Assembly (NCBI RefSeq): GCF_029846275.1
Contig: NZ_JARVWS010000001.1
Location: forward strand, 248,001 to 312,000
DNA: 64,000 nt
Reading direction: 5' to 3'
Source of the DNA: Nocardioides sp. CER19
GTDB taxonomy: Bacteria; Actinomycetota; Actinomycetes; Propionibacteriales; Nocardioidaceae
Each line of letters begins with the position of its first letter. The first letter of the stretch is position 1. A program made the translations under genes and the position numbers. The notes beneath the pieces were generated by a model. It was given only the letters and a program-made list of their open reading frames with translations, had not been told where the DNA came from and did no database searches. Of the stretch, positions 48,121 through 57,663 are shown piece after piece.

Positions 48121-49937
48121 GCCCGCGTGCCGATCACGGAGACCTCGGACAGCTCGGCCCGGAAGCCGCCGGCGACCTGCGGCAGCGAGGTGAGCCAGAC
48201 CGTGACGAACCGGCCGGTCGCCGCCGGGTCGATCGGGACCTGGGTCCGCTCCGCCGCCGTGGCCCTGGCCGCCGGGGTGCCGAGGTCGTCCGCCGACGTC
48301 GGGGCGGACGCCCCGACGTAGATCGAGACGCCGACGCCCGGCTGCGCGAAGGTCAGGTCGACGCGCGAGACGTGGTGCGCGGTCTTCAGGTCGACGATGA
48401 GCCCGACGCCGCTCTTGATGCCACCCGGGCCGAGGTTCTGCCGGTAGGTGGAGGTGCGCCAGCTGGTCGAGGGGTCGCCGTCGACGGCCCGGGGCGCGAG
48501 GTCGCTGTTCTCGGCCGGGGGCGAGCCGAGCGGGTCGAAGTCGTTCGCCGTCGTGCCGGAGATCGGCCGGGCCGCGGGTGTGGAGGTCGGGGTCGCCCGG
48601 GGCGACGTCGTGGGCGTGTCCGCGGCGTGGTCGCCGCCGTCCCGGACCTGCCAGGCGACGATGCCGCCGATGACGAGCAGCAGCAGGGCGCCGAGCAGCA
48701 GCCCGAGCCGCAGCCAGCGCCGTCCCGGGACCGGCGGCTGTTCGGGCTCCGCGTCGAACGGCCAGTACGCCGCCGAGTCGGCCGCCCGCTCCGAGGTCGA
48801 CGCGGTCGACGGGGTCGACGGACGCGCGCGGCGGGCCGGTGCGCCGTCGGACGGTTCGGGCGCGAACAACGGTCGCTCCGGCGGCGGCTCGAGCGGTGGC
48901 GGCGGCTCCGGCGCGTCCTCGCGAGGCGCGAACCAGGCGTCGTACGGCGTATCGGCGGGGTCCTGCGCCCCGGGGGCCTCCGTGTCGTCGAAGACCGGGA
49001 GGCCGGCCACGGTCGCCTCGGGCTCGGCGGCGGCCGGCGGCTCGTCCTGCTCGGACTCCTCCTGCGCCGCCGCCTCCTCCGGCTCGGCAGCCGGTGCCGG
49101 CGCAGGCGCAGGCGTCCGGCCGACCACCGACGTCGGCGAGTTGTCGGCGAGCTCGTCGGAGAGCCCGTTGCGGTCGCCGACGTAGCCCGCGAGCACGGCG
49201 TGGATCTCGCCGGCGGTGTTGGGTCCGGCGTGCCGGCCGTGCGACCGGTTCAGCACCTCGTCGACCAGGTCGTCCAGGACCCGCGGTACGCCGGCCCGGA
49301 TCTGCCGCGGCCGCAGCACGCGGTACTCGGTCCCGTGCTGCTCGCGCGGGGCCCGCGGCACGGCGGACTCCGAGAGCCCCGGCCACTTTCCGGTCAACGC
49401 GAAGTGGAGGAGGCCGGCCAGGTCGACCACGTCGATGCCGATCCGGTCGCCGTCGAGGCCGTAGAGCGCCGCCTCGACGGCGAAGCCGATGATCCGGACC
49501 GAGCCCGTCGTGTCGATGAGCACGTTCTCGGGGTTCAGCCGGCCGTGCGCGACACCGCGGTCGTGCGCCGTCTCCAGCGCGCTCGCGACCTCGTCCACGA
49601 TCCAGGCGGCGCGCCGCGGTGGGAGCGGTCCCTCGGCGGCGACGAGGTGGTCGAGCGACGTGCCCTTGCCCCACTCGTTGACGACGTAGCAGATCTCGCC
49701 GTCGTTCTCGACGTCCAGCACCCGGAGCAGACGCGGCTCGACGATGCCGGCGGACTCGCGGGCGGCGTCCAGGAGCCGCTCCGCGCGCTCGTCGTGGGCG
49801 TCGATGACGTGGATCGCGACCGGCCGGGAGAGGACCCGGTCGTGGCCCCGCCAGAAGCGGCCCTGCCCTGACTCGGTGAGCAGGTCGTCGAGCCGGTAGC
49901 GCCCCGCGAGCACGTCCCCAGGACGCTTCCTCGTCAT
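48117..49937 (-). CDS. MurJ-linked pseudokinase with discoidin-like C-terminus
   Basis: 606 residues. Residues 11-255 have the Ser/Thr-kinase fold but all key residues are lost: VAIK is VAIH (His43), HRD is HGR (131-133), DFG is IGF (150-152), and the P-loop reads TESGQGRF. A Pro/Glu/Ala-rich linker (275-400), one membrane segment (409-430) and an external domain (463-606) follow, with SxLAPRAVDGDPSTSWRT typical of F5/8 type C (discoidin) folds. M. tuberculosis MviN carries a similar pseudokinase fused to MurJ and bound by FhaA; here it is a separate gene 55 bases after murJ. Confidence 0.87.
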   Translation of the reverse strand: MTRKRPGDVLAGRYRLDDLLTESGQGRFWRGHDRVLSRPVAIHVIDAHDERAERLLDAARESAGIVEPRLLRVLDVENDGEICYVVNEWGKGTSLDHLVAAEGPLPPRRAAWIVDEVASALETAHDRGVAHGRLNPENVLIDTTGSVRIIGFAVEAALYGLDGDRIGIDVVDLAGLLHFALTGKWPGLSESAVPRAPREQHGTEYRVLRPRQIRAGVPRVLDDLVDEVLNRSHGRHAGPNTAGEIHAVLAGYVGDRNGLSDELADNSPTSVVGRTPAPAPAPAAEPEEAAAQEESEQDEPPAAAEPEATVAGLPVFDDTEAPGAQDPADTPYDAWFAPREDAPEPPPPLEPPPERPLFAPEPSDGAPARRARPSTPSTASTSERAADSAAYWPFDAEPEQPPVPGRRWLRLGLLLGALLLLVIGGIVAWQVRDGGDHAADTPTTSPRATPTSTPAARPISGTTANDFDPLGSPPAENSDLAPRAVDGDPSTSWRTSTYRQNLGPGGIKSGVGLIVDLKTAHHVSRVDLTFAQPGVGVSIYVGASAPTSADDLGTPAARATAAERTQVPIDPAATGRFVTVWLTSLPQVAGGFRAELSEVSVIGTRA

Positions 49938-49992
49938 GGCACCTCCCCCCGGTGACCGACCCGCACCCCGTCGGGTCGCCATCGTAGGACGA

Positions 49993-51621
49993 TCAACGTC
50001 CCAGACGTCGTGTCATCGTGTCGACGACGTCGGTGAGCTCGGTGATCCGCATCGCGCGGGCGACCACGAGCAGGACCCCGAGGCCGACCGCGCCGACGAC
50101 CGCGCACTGGACGAGCGAGCCGGCCAGGCCGTAGGTGTCGGACATTCCCGGCACGACCAGGACGACCGCGAGGGCCACGGCGACCGCCGCGACGACGGCG
50201 AGCGCCAGCCGGACGAGGAAGCGCAGCAGCGTGCGGGTCGTGAGGCCACCGAGCCGGTGCGACAGCGTCAGGTAGGAGACCAGCGCGCCGACGGCGTACG
50301 ACAGGCCGTAGGCGATCGCCAGCGCCGGAGTCGTCTGCTTGTCGGAGGCCAGGCTCACCAGCACGAGCGCGGCGACGATGTTGGTCGCGGCCACGGCGCA
50401 CTGGATGTAGAAGACGACGCGGTTCTCCTCGCGCGCGTAGAAGCCGCGCAGCAGGAGGTAGTGGACGGTGAAGAACACCAGCCCGGGGCCGAAGAGAACC
50501 AGCGTGGGCACGTAGTTCTGCACGTCGGCCCTCGCGGCGCCGTAGCCCCACAGCACGTGGGCGGCCGGGCTGGCGACCAGGGGCAGGAACGCGGCGAACG
50601 GGATCATCACGGCCAGCGCCGTGCGGAGGGTCGGCGCGAGCGTGCCGGCCAGGCCGCGCCGGTCGCCGGCCTCGGCGTACGACGACATCCGCGGCAGGAT
50701 CGCGGTCGCCAGCGAGACGGTGACGATCGCGTGCGGGACCATGATGATGAGGAACGTCTGGCCGTAGACGGTGTAGCCGGTGCCGGTCGACGTGCGGTCC
50801 GCCGTACCGGTCGAGGCCAGGTGCACCACGACGGCGTACGCGATCTGGTTGGCGATGACGAAGAGCACCGTCCAGCCGCCGAGCCGCAGGGTGTGGCCGA
50901 GCCCGGAGTTGCGCAGGTCGAAGCGCGGGCGCAGCGACACCCCCGCCGCGCGGAGGTAGGGCACGAGGACGAGCAGCTGGGCGACGATGCCGAGGGTCGA
51001 GCCGACACCGATGAGGAGGCCGCGCCCGCCGGTGAAGGCCCCGTGCAGCGGGTCGTCCGGGCCGAAGACCACCAGGTAGGTGATCAGCACGGCGACCGAG
51101 ATGACGTTGTTGGCGATCGGCGCCCACATCATCGGGCCGAAGTAGCGCCGAGAGTTCAGCACCTGCCCGACGAGTACGAACATGCCGTAGAAGAACACCT
51201 GGGGCAGGCAGTAGCGGGCCAGCGTCACCGCCGAGTCGTACGACGCCGCGCTCCACGAGTTCGACACGAAGATCCGCATCCACCACTGCGCGGTGAGCAT
51301 CAGCACCACGGTCACCGCCGCGAGGAAGACGCCGACGAGGGTGATCACCCGGCTCGTGTAGGCCTCGCCCCCGTCCGGGTCGTTCTTGAGGGACCTGACC
51401 AGCTGCGGCACCAGCACGGCGTTGACGACGCCGCCGGCCAGCAGGATGTAGAGCATGTTCGGGATCGTGTTGGCGATGTTGAACACGTCCGCGTGGATGG
51501 CGTTGCCGAGCGCCGCGGCGAGGAGGGCCGACCGGACGAACCCGGACGCCCGCGAGACGAGCGTGCCGGCCGCCATCACGGCGCTGCTGCGGAGGACTGA
51601 CTGCTGCTCACTCACCGGCAT
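49993..51621 (-). CDS. murJ: MurJ lipid II flippase
   Basis: 542 residues with some fourteen membrane segments. Conserved MurJ sequence: AAGTLVSRASGFVRSALLAAALG, DVFNIANTIPNMLYILLAGGVVNAVLVPQLVR, and the charged cavity residues in GFYAREENR. It flips lipid II for RodA/PbpA and other polymerases. The ATG at 51621 overlaps the end of the DUF6049 gene by 14 bases; a GTG at 51615 is an alternative. Unlike mycobacterial MviN it has no fused cytosolic domain. Confidence 0.95.
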   Translation of the reverse strand: MPVSEQQSVLRSSAVMAAGTLVSRASGFVRSALLAAALGNAIHADVFNIANTIPNMLYILLAGGVVNAVLVPQLVRSLKNDPDGGEAYTSRVITLVGVFLAAVTVVLMLTAQWWMRIFVSNSWSAASYDSAVTLARYCLPQVFFYGMFVLVGQVLNSRRYFGPMMWAPIANNVISVAVLITYLVVFGPDDPLHGAFTGGRGLLIGVGSTLGIVAQLLVLVPYLRAAGVSLRPRFDLRNSGLGHTLRLGGWTVLFVIANQIAYAVVVHLASTGTADRTSTGTGYTVYGQTFLIIMVPHAIVTVSLATAILPRMSSYAEAGDRRGLAGTLAPTLRTALAVMIPFAAFLPLVASPAAHVLWGYGAARADVQNYVPTLVLFGPGLVFFTVHYLLLRGFYAREENRVVFYIQCAVAATNIVAALVLVSLASDKQTTPALAIAYGLSYAVGALVSYLTLSHRLGGLTTRTLLRFLVRLALAVVAAVAVALAVVLVVPGMSDTYGLAGSLVQCAVVGAVGLGVLLVVARAMRITELTDVVDTMTRRLGR

Positions 51622-53809
51622 GCACCTGGTGCTCCGATCGGGCGGCCGGAGCGTCGTCGTCCGGGAGGTCGGGTCGGCGGGCGGCGCGCACGCGGCGCAC
51701 CAGTCGGACGGCGATGGCCCCGAAGAGCAGGGCGCCGCCGACGGCGAGGAAGAGCCAGATGATCCGGCTGACATGGGCGGCCCGGATCGGCACCCGCACC
51801 GACTCGCCGAGGCGGGTGCCGTCGGAGTCGACGAGCTGCAGCTGCACGTTGTGGACGCCGGCGCGGGTGGCCTTCGCGTCCAGCAGCACGGTGATCCGCC
51901 CCAGCGCGGCGATCTGGACCGAGCGCGGCGCCGAGACGGCGATGCCGGGGTCGTTCTGGAGGGCGCGGATCGCGACGGTCACGGGCTGGTCGAGCCCGTT
52001 GACGACCGTGGCGGCGAAGCGCCCCGACGCACCGGACAGGGTCACGCCCGACGGCGCCTGCACCCGGATCTGGCCGAGCTGGGTCTCGATCCAGCCGCGC
52101 GAGGAGGCGGCACCGTCGCTGACGCTGTCGCGGGCCGGGTAGCCCAGGTCGGTGAGGGCCTCGTCGACGACCTCGGCGGCGACCGTGTCGTTGCGGGCGA
52201 GCACCCGCTGCAGCGTGCGGCCGGTCCTCATGAGCGCGTTGGCGGAGGCGAACCGGGTGCCGGGGAGCTGCTCGCGCGCGGCGCTCGCCGGGTAGTGCAG
52301 GTCCTTCTCGTCCACCTGGGTGGCGAGCTGGCTGTTCATCGCCGCCCCCAAGCCGTTGAGCTGCAGCCACGGCTGCGAGAGGCCCCTCACGAAGCCGGCC
52401 GGGTCGGCCACGTGCCACCGCTCGGGCAGGGTCACGACGAGCGGCGGGTGGGTCGGGTCCAGGGCGCGTACGGCGGCCTCGGCGAGCACGCGCTGCCGCA
52501 GGGAGACGCCGGCCAGCGGGTCGTCGGGGCCGGGCCCGCCGCTGGCGGCGGCGCTGGAGGAGACGGCGACCCGCCACGCGCCCGCGCTGAGCACGGCCGG
52601 TGCGGCGCTGCCGGTCGACGCGAGGTCTTCCGGCAGCGCGGCGTCGGAGAGCACCATCGGCGTCCCGGTCTCCGTCATGGTGAGCGCGTCGGGGCTCAGT
52701 ACGCCACGCGGCGGGGCGTTGACCTGGGTCGCGGTGATGCCGAGACCCTCGAAGAGGGCGACGCTCCTGCTCCGGGCGGTCTCGTAGACCTCGGGGTCAT
52801 GAGCGGCTGCAGCGGACAGGTCGAGGTCGCCGTACGGCAGGGCGAGCACCTCGGACTGCTTGAGCACGGGCAGGATCGCGTCGAGCCAGCTGCTGGCGAG
52901 CGTCGCCACGGTCGTCGTCTGCGAGTCGGCCGCCGGGTCCGGCTCGGCGGATGGCGACGGGGTCGGCGAGGCGGACTCGGTCGCGCCGCCGTCGGACTTC
53001 TCGGTCGGCGCGATGTTGCGCGGCGGGTTGCCGGCCGCGAGCTGGCGCACGGCGTCGACGACCCCGGGGTCGACCAGCCAGCTGAGCGACTGGCCGCCGC
53101 TCGACGTCGCCGCCTCCCGCGCCCGGGCGAGGCGGCCGGTCGGCGAGAGCAGCCGCTGCCAGGCGTCGAGGTCGGCGACGGAGCCGTCCGGGTTGTGCAC
53201 CACGTGGGCCCGCAGCGGCACCAGCACGGCCGCACTGACCGGGGCGGTGTTCCCGCGCAGCAGCGGCAGGAACGTCCGGGCGCGGCCGTCCGCCACCTTG
53301 TCGTTGCCGTCGGGCCCCGAGCCGAGGGCGTGGACCCCGAACCAGTAGACGCCCGGCTGGGTCGACGGCAGGTCCTTGCGGGGGACGATCAGCGTGTAGG
53401 GCGTGGCCTCGCCAGGCTGGAGGTCGCCGATGCGCACCAGGTCGGTGAGGATCCGCGGACCGACCTCGACCGTCTGGTCGACCCCGGCGGCGGCGGCCAG
53501 CTCGCCGGTGGTCGTCATGGGCGCGGCGGACGCGAACGGGTACAGCGTCACGTCGACCCAGGGCTGGTCGTCGGTGTTCGTCACGGTGCCGGTGACGGTG
53601 ACCGTCCCACCCCGGTGCGGCGTCATCGCCGACGGGGTCAGCGTGTCGATGGTGACGGCGAGCGGCGCGGCGTCGTCCGTCCGGTCCGCCGCGTGCGCCG
53701 GAGCCGGCACCAGCCCGATGAGCCCGATCAGCACCGTCAGGAGTCCCCCGAGCACCGCGGCGAGCACGGCGGTCTGGGCGCGACGAAGCGCCGCTCGGGG
53801 TCGAGGCAT
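51608..53809 (-). CDS. DUF6049 family secreted/membrane protein (Rv3909-like)
   Basis: 733 residues. A signal peptide (about 1-42, ending APAHA) is followed by an immunoglobulin-like N-terminal domain (VTVTGTVTNTDDQPWVDV), a large alpha/beta region with a Ser/Pro linker near residues 285-300, an NEW3-like beta domain (VTLSGASGRFAATVVNGLDQPVTV), and one C-terminal membrane segment (IIWLFLAVGGALLFGAIAV). It always sits before murJ in actinobacteria; function unknown, probably wall-related. Start at 53809 is supported by TATCCT seven bases upstream. Confidence 0.87.
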   Translation of the reverse strand: MPRPRAALRRAQTAVLAAVLGGLLTVLIGLIGLVPAPAHAADRTDDAAPLAVTIDTLTPSAMTPHRGGTVTVTGTVTNTDDQPWVDVTLYPFASAAPMTTTGELAAAAGVDQTVEVGPRILTDLVRIGDLQPGEATPYTLIVPRKDLPSTQPGVYWFGVHALGSGPDGNDKVADGRARTFLPLLRGNTAPVSAAVLVPLRAHVVHNPDGSVADLDAWQRLLSPTGRLARAREAATSSGGQSLSWLVDPGVVDAVRQLAAGNPPRNIAPTEKSDGGATESASPTPSPSAEPDPAADSQTTTVATLASSWLDAILPVLKQSEVLALPYGDLDLSAAAAHDPEVYETARSRSVALFEGLGITATQVNAPPRGVLSPDALTMTETGTPMVLSDAALPEDLASTGSAAPAVLSAGAWRVAVSSSAAASGGPGPDDPLAGVSLRQRVLAEAAVRALDPTHPPLVVTLPERWHVADPAGFVRGLSQPWLQLNGLGAAMNSQLATQVDEKDLHYPASAAREQLPGTRFASANALMRTGRTLQRVLARNDTVAAEVVDEALTDLGYPARDSVSDGAASSRGWIETQLGQIRVQAPSGVTLSGASGRFAATVVNGLDQPVTVAIRALQNDPGIAVSAPRSVQIAALGRITVLLDAKATRAGVHNVQLQLVDSDGTRLGESVRVPIRAAHVSRIIWLFLAVGGALLFGAIAVRLVRRVRAARRPDLPDDDAPAARSEHQVHAGE

Positions 53810-53816
53810 GCAGGCG

Positions 53817-53822
53817 AGGATA
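53817..53822 (-). promoter_or_regulatory. -10 box TATCCT, leaderless promoter of DUF6049-murJ-sigM run
   Basis: Minus-strand TATCCT ends 7 bases before the ATG at 53809. Confidence 0.55.
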
Positions 53823-53845
53823 TCGGCCGCGTCTGAGTGGTCTCT

Positions 53846-53851
53846 TAGACT
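53846..53851 (+). promoter_or_regulatory. -10 box TAGACT, leaderless promoter candidate for cca
   Basis: TAGACT ends 8 bases before the GTG at 53860, only 23 bases from the opposing -10 box. Confidence 0.5.
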
Positions 53852-53859
53852 GCTCACCC

Positions 53860-55311
53860 GTGTCCGAAACTGCCCTCCCGCCCCTGACGATCGCCGACGT
53901 GCAACGCTCGGTGACCGCCGAGCTGGACCGCATCGGACCAGTGATCGACGAGCTCGGCGAGCTGTTCGCCGCGGCCGGCCACGAGCTGGCCCTCGTCGGC
54001 GGGCCGGTCCGCGACGCGATGCTCGGCCGCCAGCACAACGACCTGGACTTCACGACGTCGGCGCGCCCGGACGACACCGAGGCGATCCTCAAGCGGTGGG
54101 GGGACGCCACCTGGGACATGGGCCGCGACTTCGGCACGATCGGCTGTCGCAAGGGGCCGTGGCAGGTCGAGGTGACGACGTACCGCTCGGAGACCTACGA
54201 CCCGAGCTCGCGCAAGCCCGACGTCGACTTCGGCGACTCGCTCGCCGGCGACCTCGGCCGCCGCGACTTCACCGTCAACGCGATGGCGGTCCGGCTGCCC
54301 GGCCGCGAGGTCGTCGACCTGTACGGCGGCGTGGTCGACCTGGCCACCCGGGTGATCCGCACCCCGGGGACTCCGGAGGCGTCCTTCTCCGACGACCCGC
54401 TGCGGATGATGCGCGCCGCGCGGTTCGCCGCCCAGCTCGGCTTCGACGTCGCGCCCGAGGTCGTCACCGCGATGACGGAGATGGCCGACCGGATCTCCAT
54501 CATCAGCGCCGAACGGGTCCGCGACGAGCTCGTGAAGCTGGTCACCGCGCCCCACCCACGGCGCGGGCTGACCCTGCTCGTCGACACCGGTCTGGCCGAC
54601 CGGGTCATCCCCGAGCTGCCGGCCCTGCGGCTCGAGCGCGACGAGCACCACCGCCACAAGGACGTCTACGAGCACACCCTCACCGTGCTCGAGCAGACCA
54701 TGGACCTCGAGTCGCGGCTCCCGGGCGGCGGACCCGACTTCATCGCCCGATTCGCCGCCCTCATGCACGACGTCGGCAAGCCCAAGACGCGGCGCTTCGT
54801 CGACGACGGCACCGTCACGTTCCACCACCACGACGTCGTCGGCGCCAAGCTGACCCGCAAGCGGATGCAGGCGCTGAAGTTCTCCAACGCCGACATCGAC
54901 GCGGTGGCCCACCTGGTGGAGCTCCACCTGCGCTTCCACGGCTACGGCTCGGGCGAGTGGACCGACTCGGCGGTACGGCGCTACGTCCGCGACGCCGGCG
55001 ACGAGCTGCAGCGCCTCCACATCCTCACGCGTGCTGACTGCACCACCCGCAACCGGCGCAAGGCCGAGCGGCTCTGGCGCACCTACGACGCCCTCGAGGA
55101 GCGCATCGAGCGGCTGGCCGAGGAGGAGGAGCTGGCCTCGCTGCGGCCGGCCCTCGACGGCAACCAGATCATGGCGATCCTCGGGCTCACCCCCGGCCGC
55201 GAGGTCGGCGAGGCCTACCGCTACCTCATGGACCTGCGCCTCGACGAGGGTCCGATGTCGCCGGAGGAAGCCGAGGCCCGGCTCCGCGAGTGGTGGGCGG
55301 CCCGCGGCTGA
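53860..55311 (+). CDS. cca: CCA tRNA nucleotidyltransferase
   Basis: 483 residues. Class II head domain with LVGGPVRDAMLGRQHNDLDF (GG at 47-48, catalytic DxD 61-63), RRDFTVNAMA and DDPLRMMRAARFAAQLGF; a C-terminal HD domain with HKDVYEHTL and ALMHDVGKP. It adds CCA to tRNA 3' ends, needed here since the three tRNA genes do not encode CCA. The gene lies next to DUF6049/murJ as in M. tuberculosis (pcnA, Rv3907c), but without the intervening Nudix gene. Confidence 0.95.
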   Translation: MSETALPPLTIADVQRSVTAELDRIGPVIDELGELFAAAGHELALVGGPVRDAMLGRQHNDLDFTTSARPDDTEAILKRWGDATWDMGRDFGTIGCRKGPWQVEVTTYRSETYDPSSRKPDVDFGDSLAGDLGRRDFTVNAMAVRLPGREVVDLYGGVVDLATRVIRTPGTPEASFSDDPLRMMRAARFAAQLGFDVAPEVVTAMTEMADRISIISAERVRDELVKLVTAPHPRRGLTLLVDTGLADRVIPELPALRLERDEHHRHKDVYEHTLTVLEQTMDLESRLPGGGPDFIARFAALMHDVGKPKTRRFVDDGTVTFHHHDVVGAKLTRKRMQALKFSNADIDAVAHLVELHLRFHGYGSGEWTDSAVRRYVRDAGDELQRLHILTRADCTTRNRRKAERLWRTYDALEERIERLAEEEELASLRPALDGNQIMAILGLTPGREVGEAYRYLMDLRLDEGPMSPEEAEARLREWWAARG

Positions 55312-55348
55312 TCACGATCAGCACCTCGCCACGGAAGTGACTGGTCAG

Positions 55349-55354
55349 TAACGT
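55349..55354 (+). promoter_or_regulatory. -10 box TAACGT before SRPBCC gene
   Basis: TANNNT box ending 8 bases before the ATG at 55363. Confidence 0.4.
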
Positions 55355-55362
55355 GTGGCGGC

Positions 55363-55845
55363 ATGACGACCACAGCCGCCGCCTCCGCCACCGGGTCCGA
55401 GCTCAAGGCCACCCTCACCGTCGCAGCCGCGCCCGCCCAGGTCTGGGCCCTCGTGACCGATGTCGCCCGGATGGGCGAGTGGAGCCCGCAGGTGGTGAGG
55501 ACGTTCGTGCTCCGTGGCCCGGTGCGGCGCGGCACCCGCTTCCTCAACCTCAACCACCAGGGCTGGAAGCACTGGCCGACCACCGCGAAGGTCGTCCGCT
55601 TCGAGCCGCACCGCGACTTCGCCTTCCGCATCAGCGAGAACCGCACGGTGTGGTCGTTCCAGCTCGAGCCGACCGCCGACGGCGGCACGTTCATCACCCA
55701 CCGGCGCGAGACGCCGCACGGGATCTCGCCGGTCTCCAACGCCCTGGTCGGCGCCGCTCTCGGCGGTCAGGCCGCCTTCGTCCCGGAGCTCCTCGAGGGG
55801 ATGAGCCGGACGCTCGAGCGCATCAAGGCCGAGCTCGAGGGCTGA
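55363..55845 (+). CDS. SRPBCC-family (polyketide cyclase-like) protein
   Basis: 160 residues of the START/SRPBCC lipid-binding fold. The opening ATLTVAAAPAQVWALVTDVARMGEWSP and the later WSFQLEPTADGGTFITHRRE are typical. The cavity ligand is unknown and no enzyme activity can be inferred. The C-terminal helix ends MSRTLERIKAELE. A strong terminator follows 19 bases after the stop. Confidence 0.87.
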   Translation: MTTTAAASATGSELKATLTVAAAPAQVWALVTDVARMGEWSPQVVRTFVLRGPVRRGTRFLNLNHQGWKHWPTTAKVVRFEPHRDFAFRISENRTVWSFQLEPTADGGTFITHRRETPHGISPVSNALVGAALGGQAAFVPELLEGMSRTLERIKAELEG

Positions 55846-55864
55846 CCCTCACCCGACACGAAGG

Positions 55865-55905
55865 CGAAGGCCCCGCCTCCCGGGTGACGGGAGGCGGGGC
55901 CTTCG
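55865..55905. terminator. 18 bp hairpin terminator between convergent SRPBCC and ino1 genes
   Basis: Perfect 18 bp stem cgaaggccccgcctcccg / cgggaggcggggccttcg with loop ggtga. No U tract. Confidence 0.85.
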
Positions 55906-55951
55906 TAGTCTCGATGCGCTAGGTGGCGCTCGCTAGTCGACCAACGAGGGG

Positions 55952-57034
55952 TCACTCGCCGGAGATGAACTTCTCCAGCAGGGCGCGACCCTCGGTGTCC
56001 TCGATCTGGACCGGCGGGCTCTTCATGAGGTACGCCGACGCCGGGATGATCGGGCCGCCGATGCCGCGGTCCTTGGCGATCTTCGCGGCGCGGACGGCGT
56101 CGATGATGATGCCGGCGCTGTTCGGGGAGTCCCAGACCTCGAGCTTGTACTCCAGGTTGAGCGGGACGTCACCGAACGCACGACCCTCGAGGCGGACGTA
56201 GGCCCACTTGCGGTCGTCGAGCCACTGGACGTAGTCGGACGGGCCGATGTGGACGTTCTTGTCCTCGACCTTGCCGGCGAGCTCGCCCTTGAGGTTGGAC
56301 GTGACGGCCTGGGTCTTCGAGACCTTCTTGGACTCCAGACGCTCACGCTCGAGCATGTTCTTGAAGTCCATGTTGCCGCCGACGTTGAGCTGGTAGGTGC
56401 GGTCCAGCGCGACGCCGCGGTCCTCGAACAGCTTCGCCATGACGCGGTGGGTGATGGTGGCACCCACCTGCGACTTGATGTCGTCACCGACGATCGGGAC
56501 GCCCGCGTCCTCGAACTTCTTGGCCCACTCGGGGTCGGAGGCGATGAAGACAGGGAGGGCGTTGACGAAGGCCACGCCGGCGTCGATCGCGCACTGGGCG
56601 TAGAACTTGTCGGCCTGCTCGGAGCCCACGGGCAGGTAGGAGACGAGGACGTCGACCTGGGCGTCCTTGAGCACCTTGACGACGTCGACCGGCTCGGCGG
56701 CCGACTCCTCGATCGTCTGCTTGTAGTACTTGCCGAGGCCGTCGAGCGTCGGGCCGCGCTGGACCTCGACGTGCTTGAACGGGACGTCGGCGATCTTGAT
56801 CGTGTTGTTCTCGGAGGCGTTGATGGCCTCGGAGAGGTCCTTGCCGACCTTCTTGTCGTCGACGTCGAACGCGGCGACGAACTCGACGTCGCCGACGTGG
56901 TACTCGCCGAACTTGACGTGCATCAGGCCGGGCACCGTCGAGGACGCGTCGGCGTTCCCGTAGTACTCGACACCCTGGACGAGGGAGCTGGCGCAGTTGC
57001 CGACTCCCACGATTGCTACACGTACCGAACCCAT
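55952..57034 (-). CDS. ino1: Inositol-3-phosphate synthase
   Basis: 360-residue NAD-dependent enzyme making 1L-myo-inositol 1-phosphate from glucose 6-phosphate, the first step to mycothiol and phosphatidylinositol. It has the NAD motif [44 protein letters not shown], the catalytic-lysine region [11 protein letters not shown] and [21 protein letters not shown] lies upstream of the ATG. It is 13 bases downstream of a PadR gene, a pairing also known in Streptomyces. Confidence 0.96.
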   Translation of the reverse strand: MGSVRVAIVGVGNCASSLVQGVEYYGNADASSTVPGLMHVKFGEYHVGDVEFVAAFDVDDKKVGKDLSEAINASENNTIKIADVPFKHVEVQRGPTLDGLGKYYKQTIEESAAEPVDVVKVLKDAQVDVLVSYLPVGSEQADKFYAQCAIDAGVAFVNALPVFIASDPEWAKKFEDAGVPIVGDDIKSQVGATITHRVMAKLFEDRGVALDRTYQLNVGGNMDFKNMLERERLESKKVSKTQAVTSNLKGELAGKVEDKNVHIGPSDYVQWLDDRKWAYVRLEGRAFGDVPLNLEYKLEVWDSPNSAGIIIDAVRAAKIAKDRGIGGPIIPASAYLMKSPPVQIEDTEGRALLEKFISGE

Positions 57035-57047
57035 CAGGGCTCCCTTC

Positions 57048-57644
57048 CTAGTTCTGAGAAGCGTGCGGGTCGCTCTCGGTGGAGCTCCGCTGAATCGGAT
57101 GTGTTGAAGGGTTCCTCTCGGCGTTGATGAGGTCGGAGAGCCACCGCACCTCTCGCTCGACCTGTTCGACGCCGTGCCGTTGCAGCTCGGCGGCGTACCG
57201 GTCGACCTCCGCCTGGGTCATCGACAGCTCGCGCTGAACGCGGTCCAGCCGCTCCTGGAGGCGGGTACGGCGTCCCTCGAGGACGCGCAGCCGGATCTCC
57301 ATGTCGGTGCGACCGAAGAACGCGAACCGGATGTCGAAGTTGTCGTCTTCCCATGCGGTGGGACCGACCTCCGACATCAAGCGCTCGAACTCCCGATGGC
57401 CCGCCTCGGTCACCCTGTAGACGATCCGCGGGCGACGGGTCACCGGGGTGACCGACGCCGTCTCCTCCTCGATGAGGTGGGCCCGCAGCATCTTCTTCAG
57501 GGTGGGGTAGAGCGAGCCGTAGGACAGCACCCTTCCCCAGCCGAGCATGAGGTTGAGCCGCTTGCGCAGCTCGTAGCCGTGCATAGGACCCTCGTGCAGC
57601 AGTCCGAGGACTGCCAGCTCGATGGTCTCTGCGCGACGTGCCAT
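57048..57644 (-). CDS. PadR-family transcriptional regulator
   Basis: 198 residues. Winged helix at the N-terminus ([27 protein letters not shown], then [21 protein letters not shown]), a beta wing with [12 protein letters not shown], and a C-terminal coiled-coil dimerisation helix with [22 protein letters not shown]. It probably controls itself and ino1 downstream. Start 57644 ([11 protein letters not shown]) is preferred since TACGAT ends seven bases before it; a palindrome over that box is the likely operator. Confidence 0.9.
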   Translation of the reverse strand: MARRAETIELAVLGLLHEGPMHGYELRKRLNLMLGWGRVLSYGSLYPTLKKMLRAHLIEEETASVTPVTRRPRIVYRVTEAGHREFERLMSEVGPTAWEDDNFDIRFAFFGRTDMEIRLRVLEGRRTRLQERLDRVQRELSMTQAEVDRYAAELQRHGVEQVEREVRWLSDLINAERNPSTHPIQRSSTESDPHASQN

Positions 57645-57650
57645 GCGACC

Positions 57651-57663
57651 TATCGTAGCGATA
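57651..57663. promoter_or_regulatory. PadR operator candidate over -10 box
   Basis: TATCG-tag-CGATA palindrome. On the minus strand it contains TACGAT (57652-57657), a -10 box 7 bases before the padR ATG. A repressor bound here would block the padR-ino1 promoter. Confidence 0.5.

Noticed and set aside
48121..49674. Upstream extension of the sigM frame to about 740 codons
   Set aside because: The extension lies entirely within the pseudokinase gene in another frame and is Arg/Ala/Pro noise; the GTG at 48120 begins the conserved sigma sequence.
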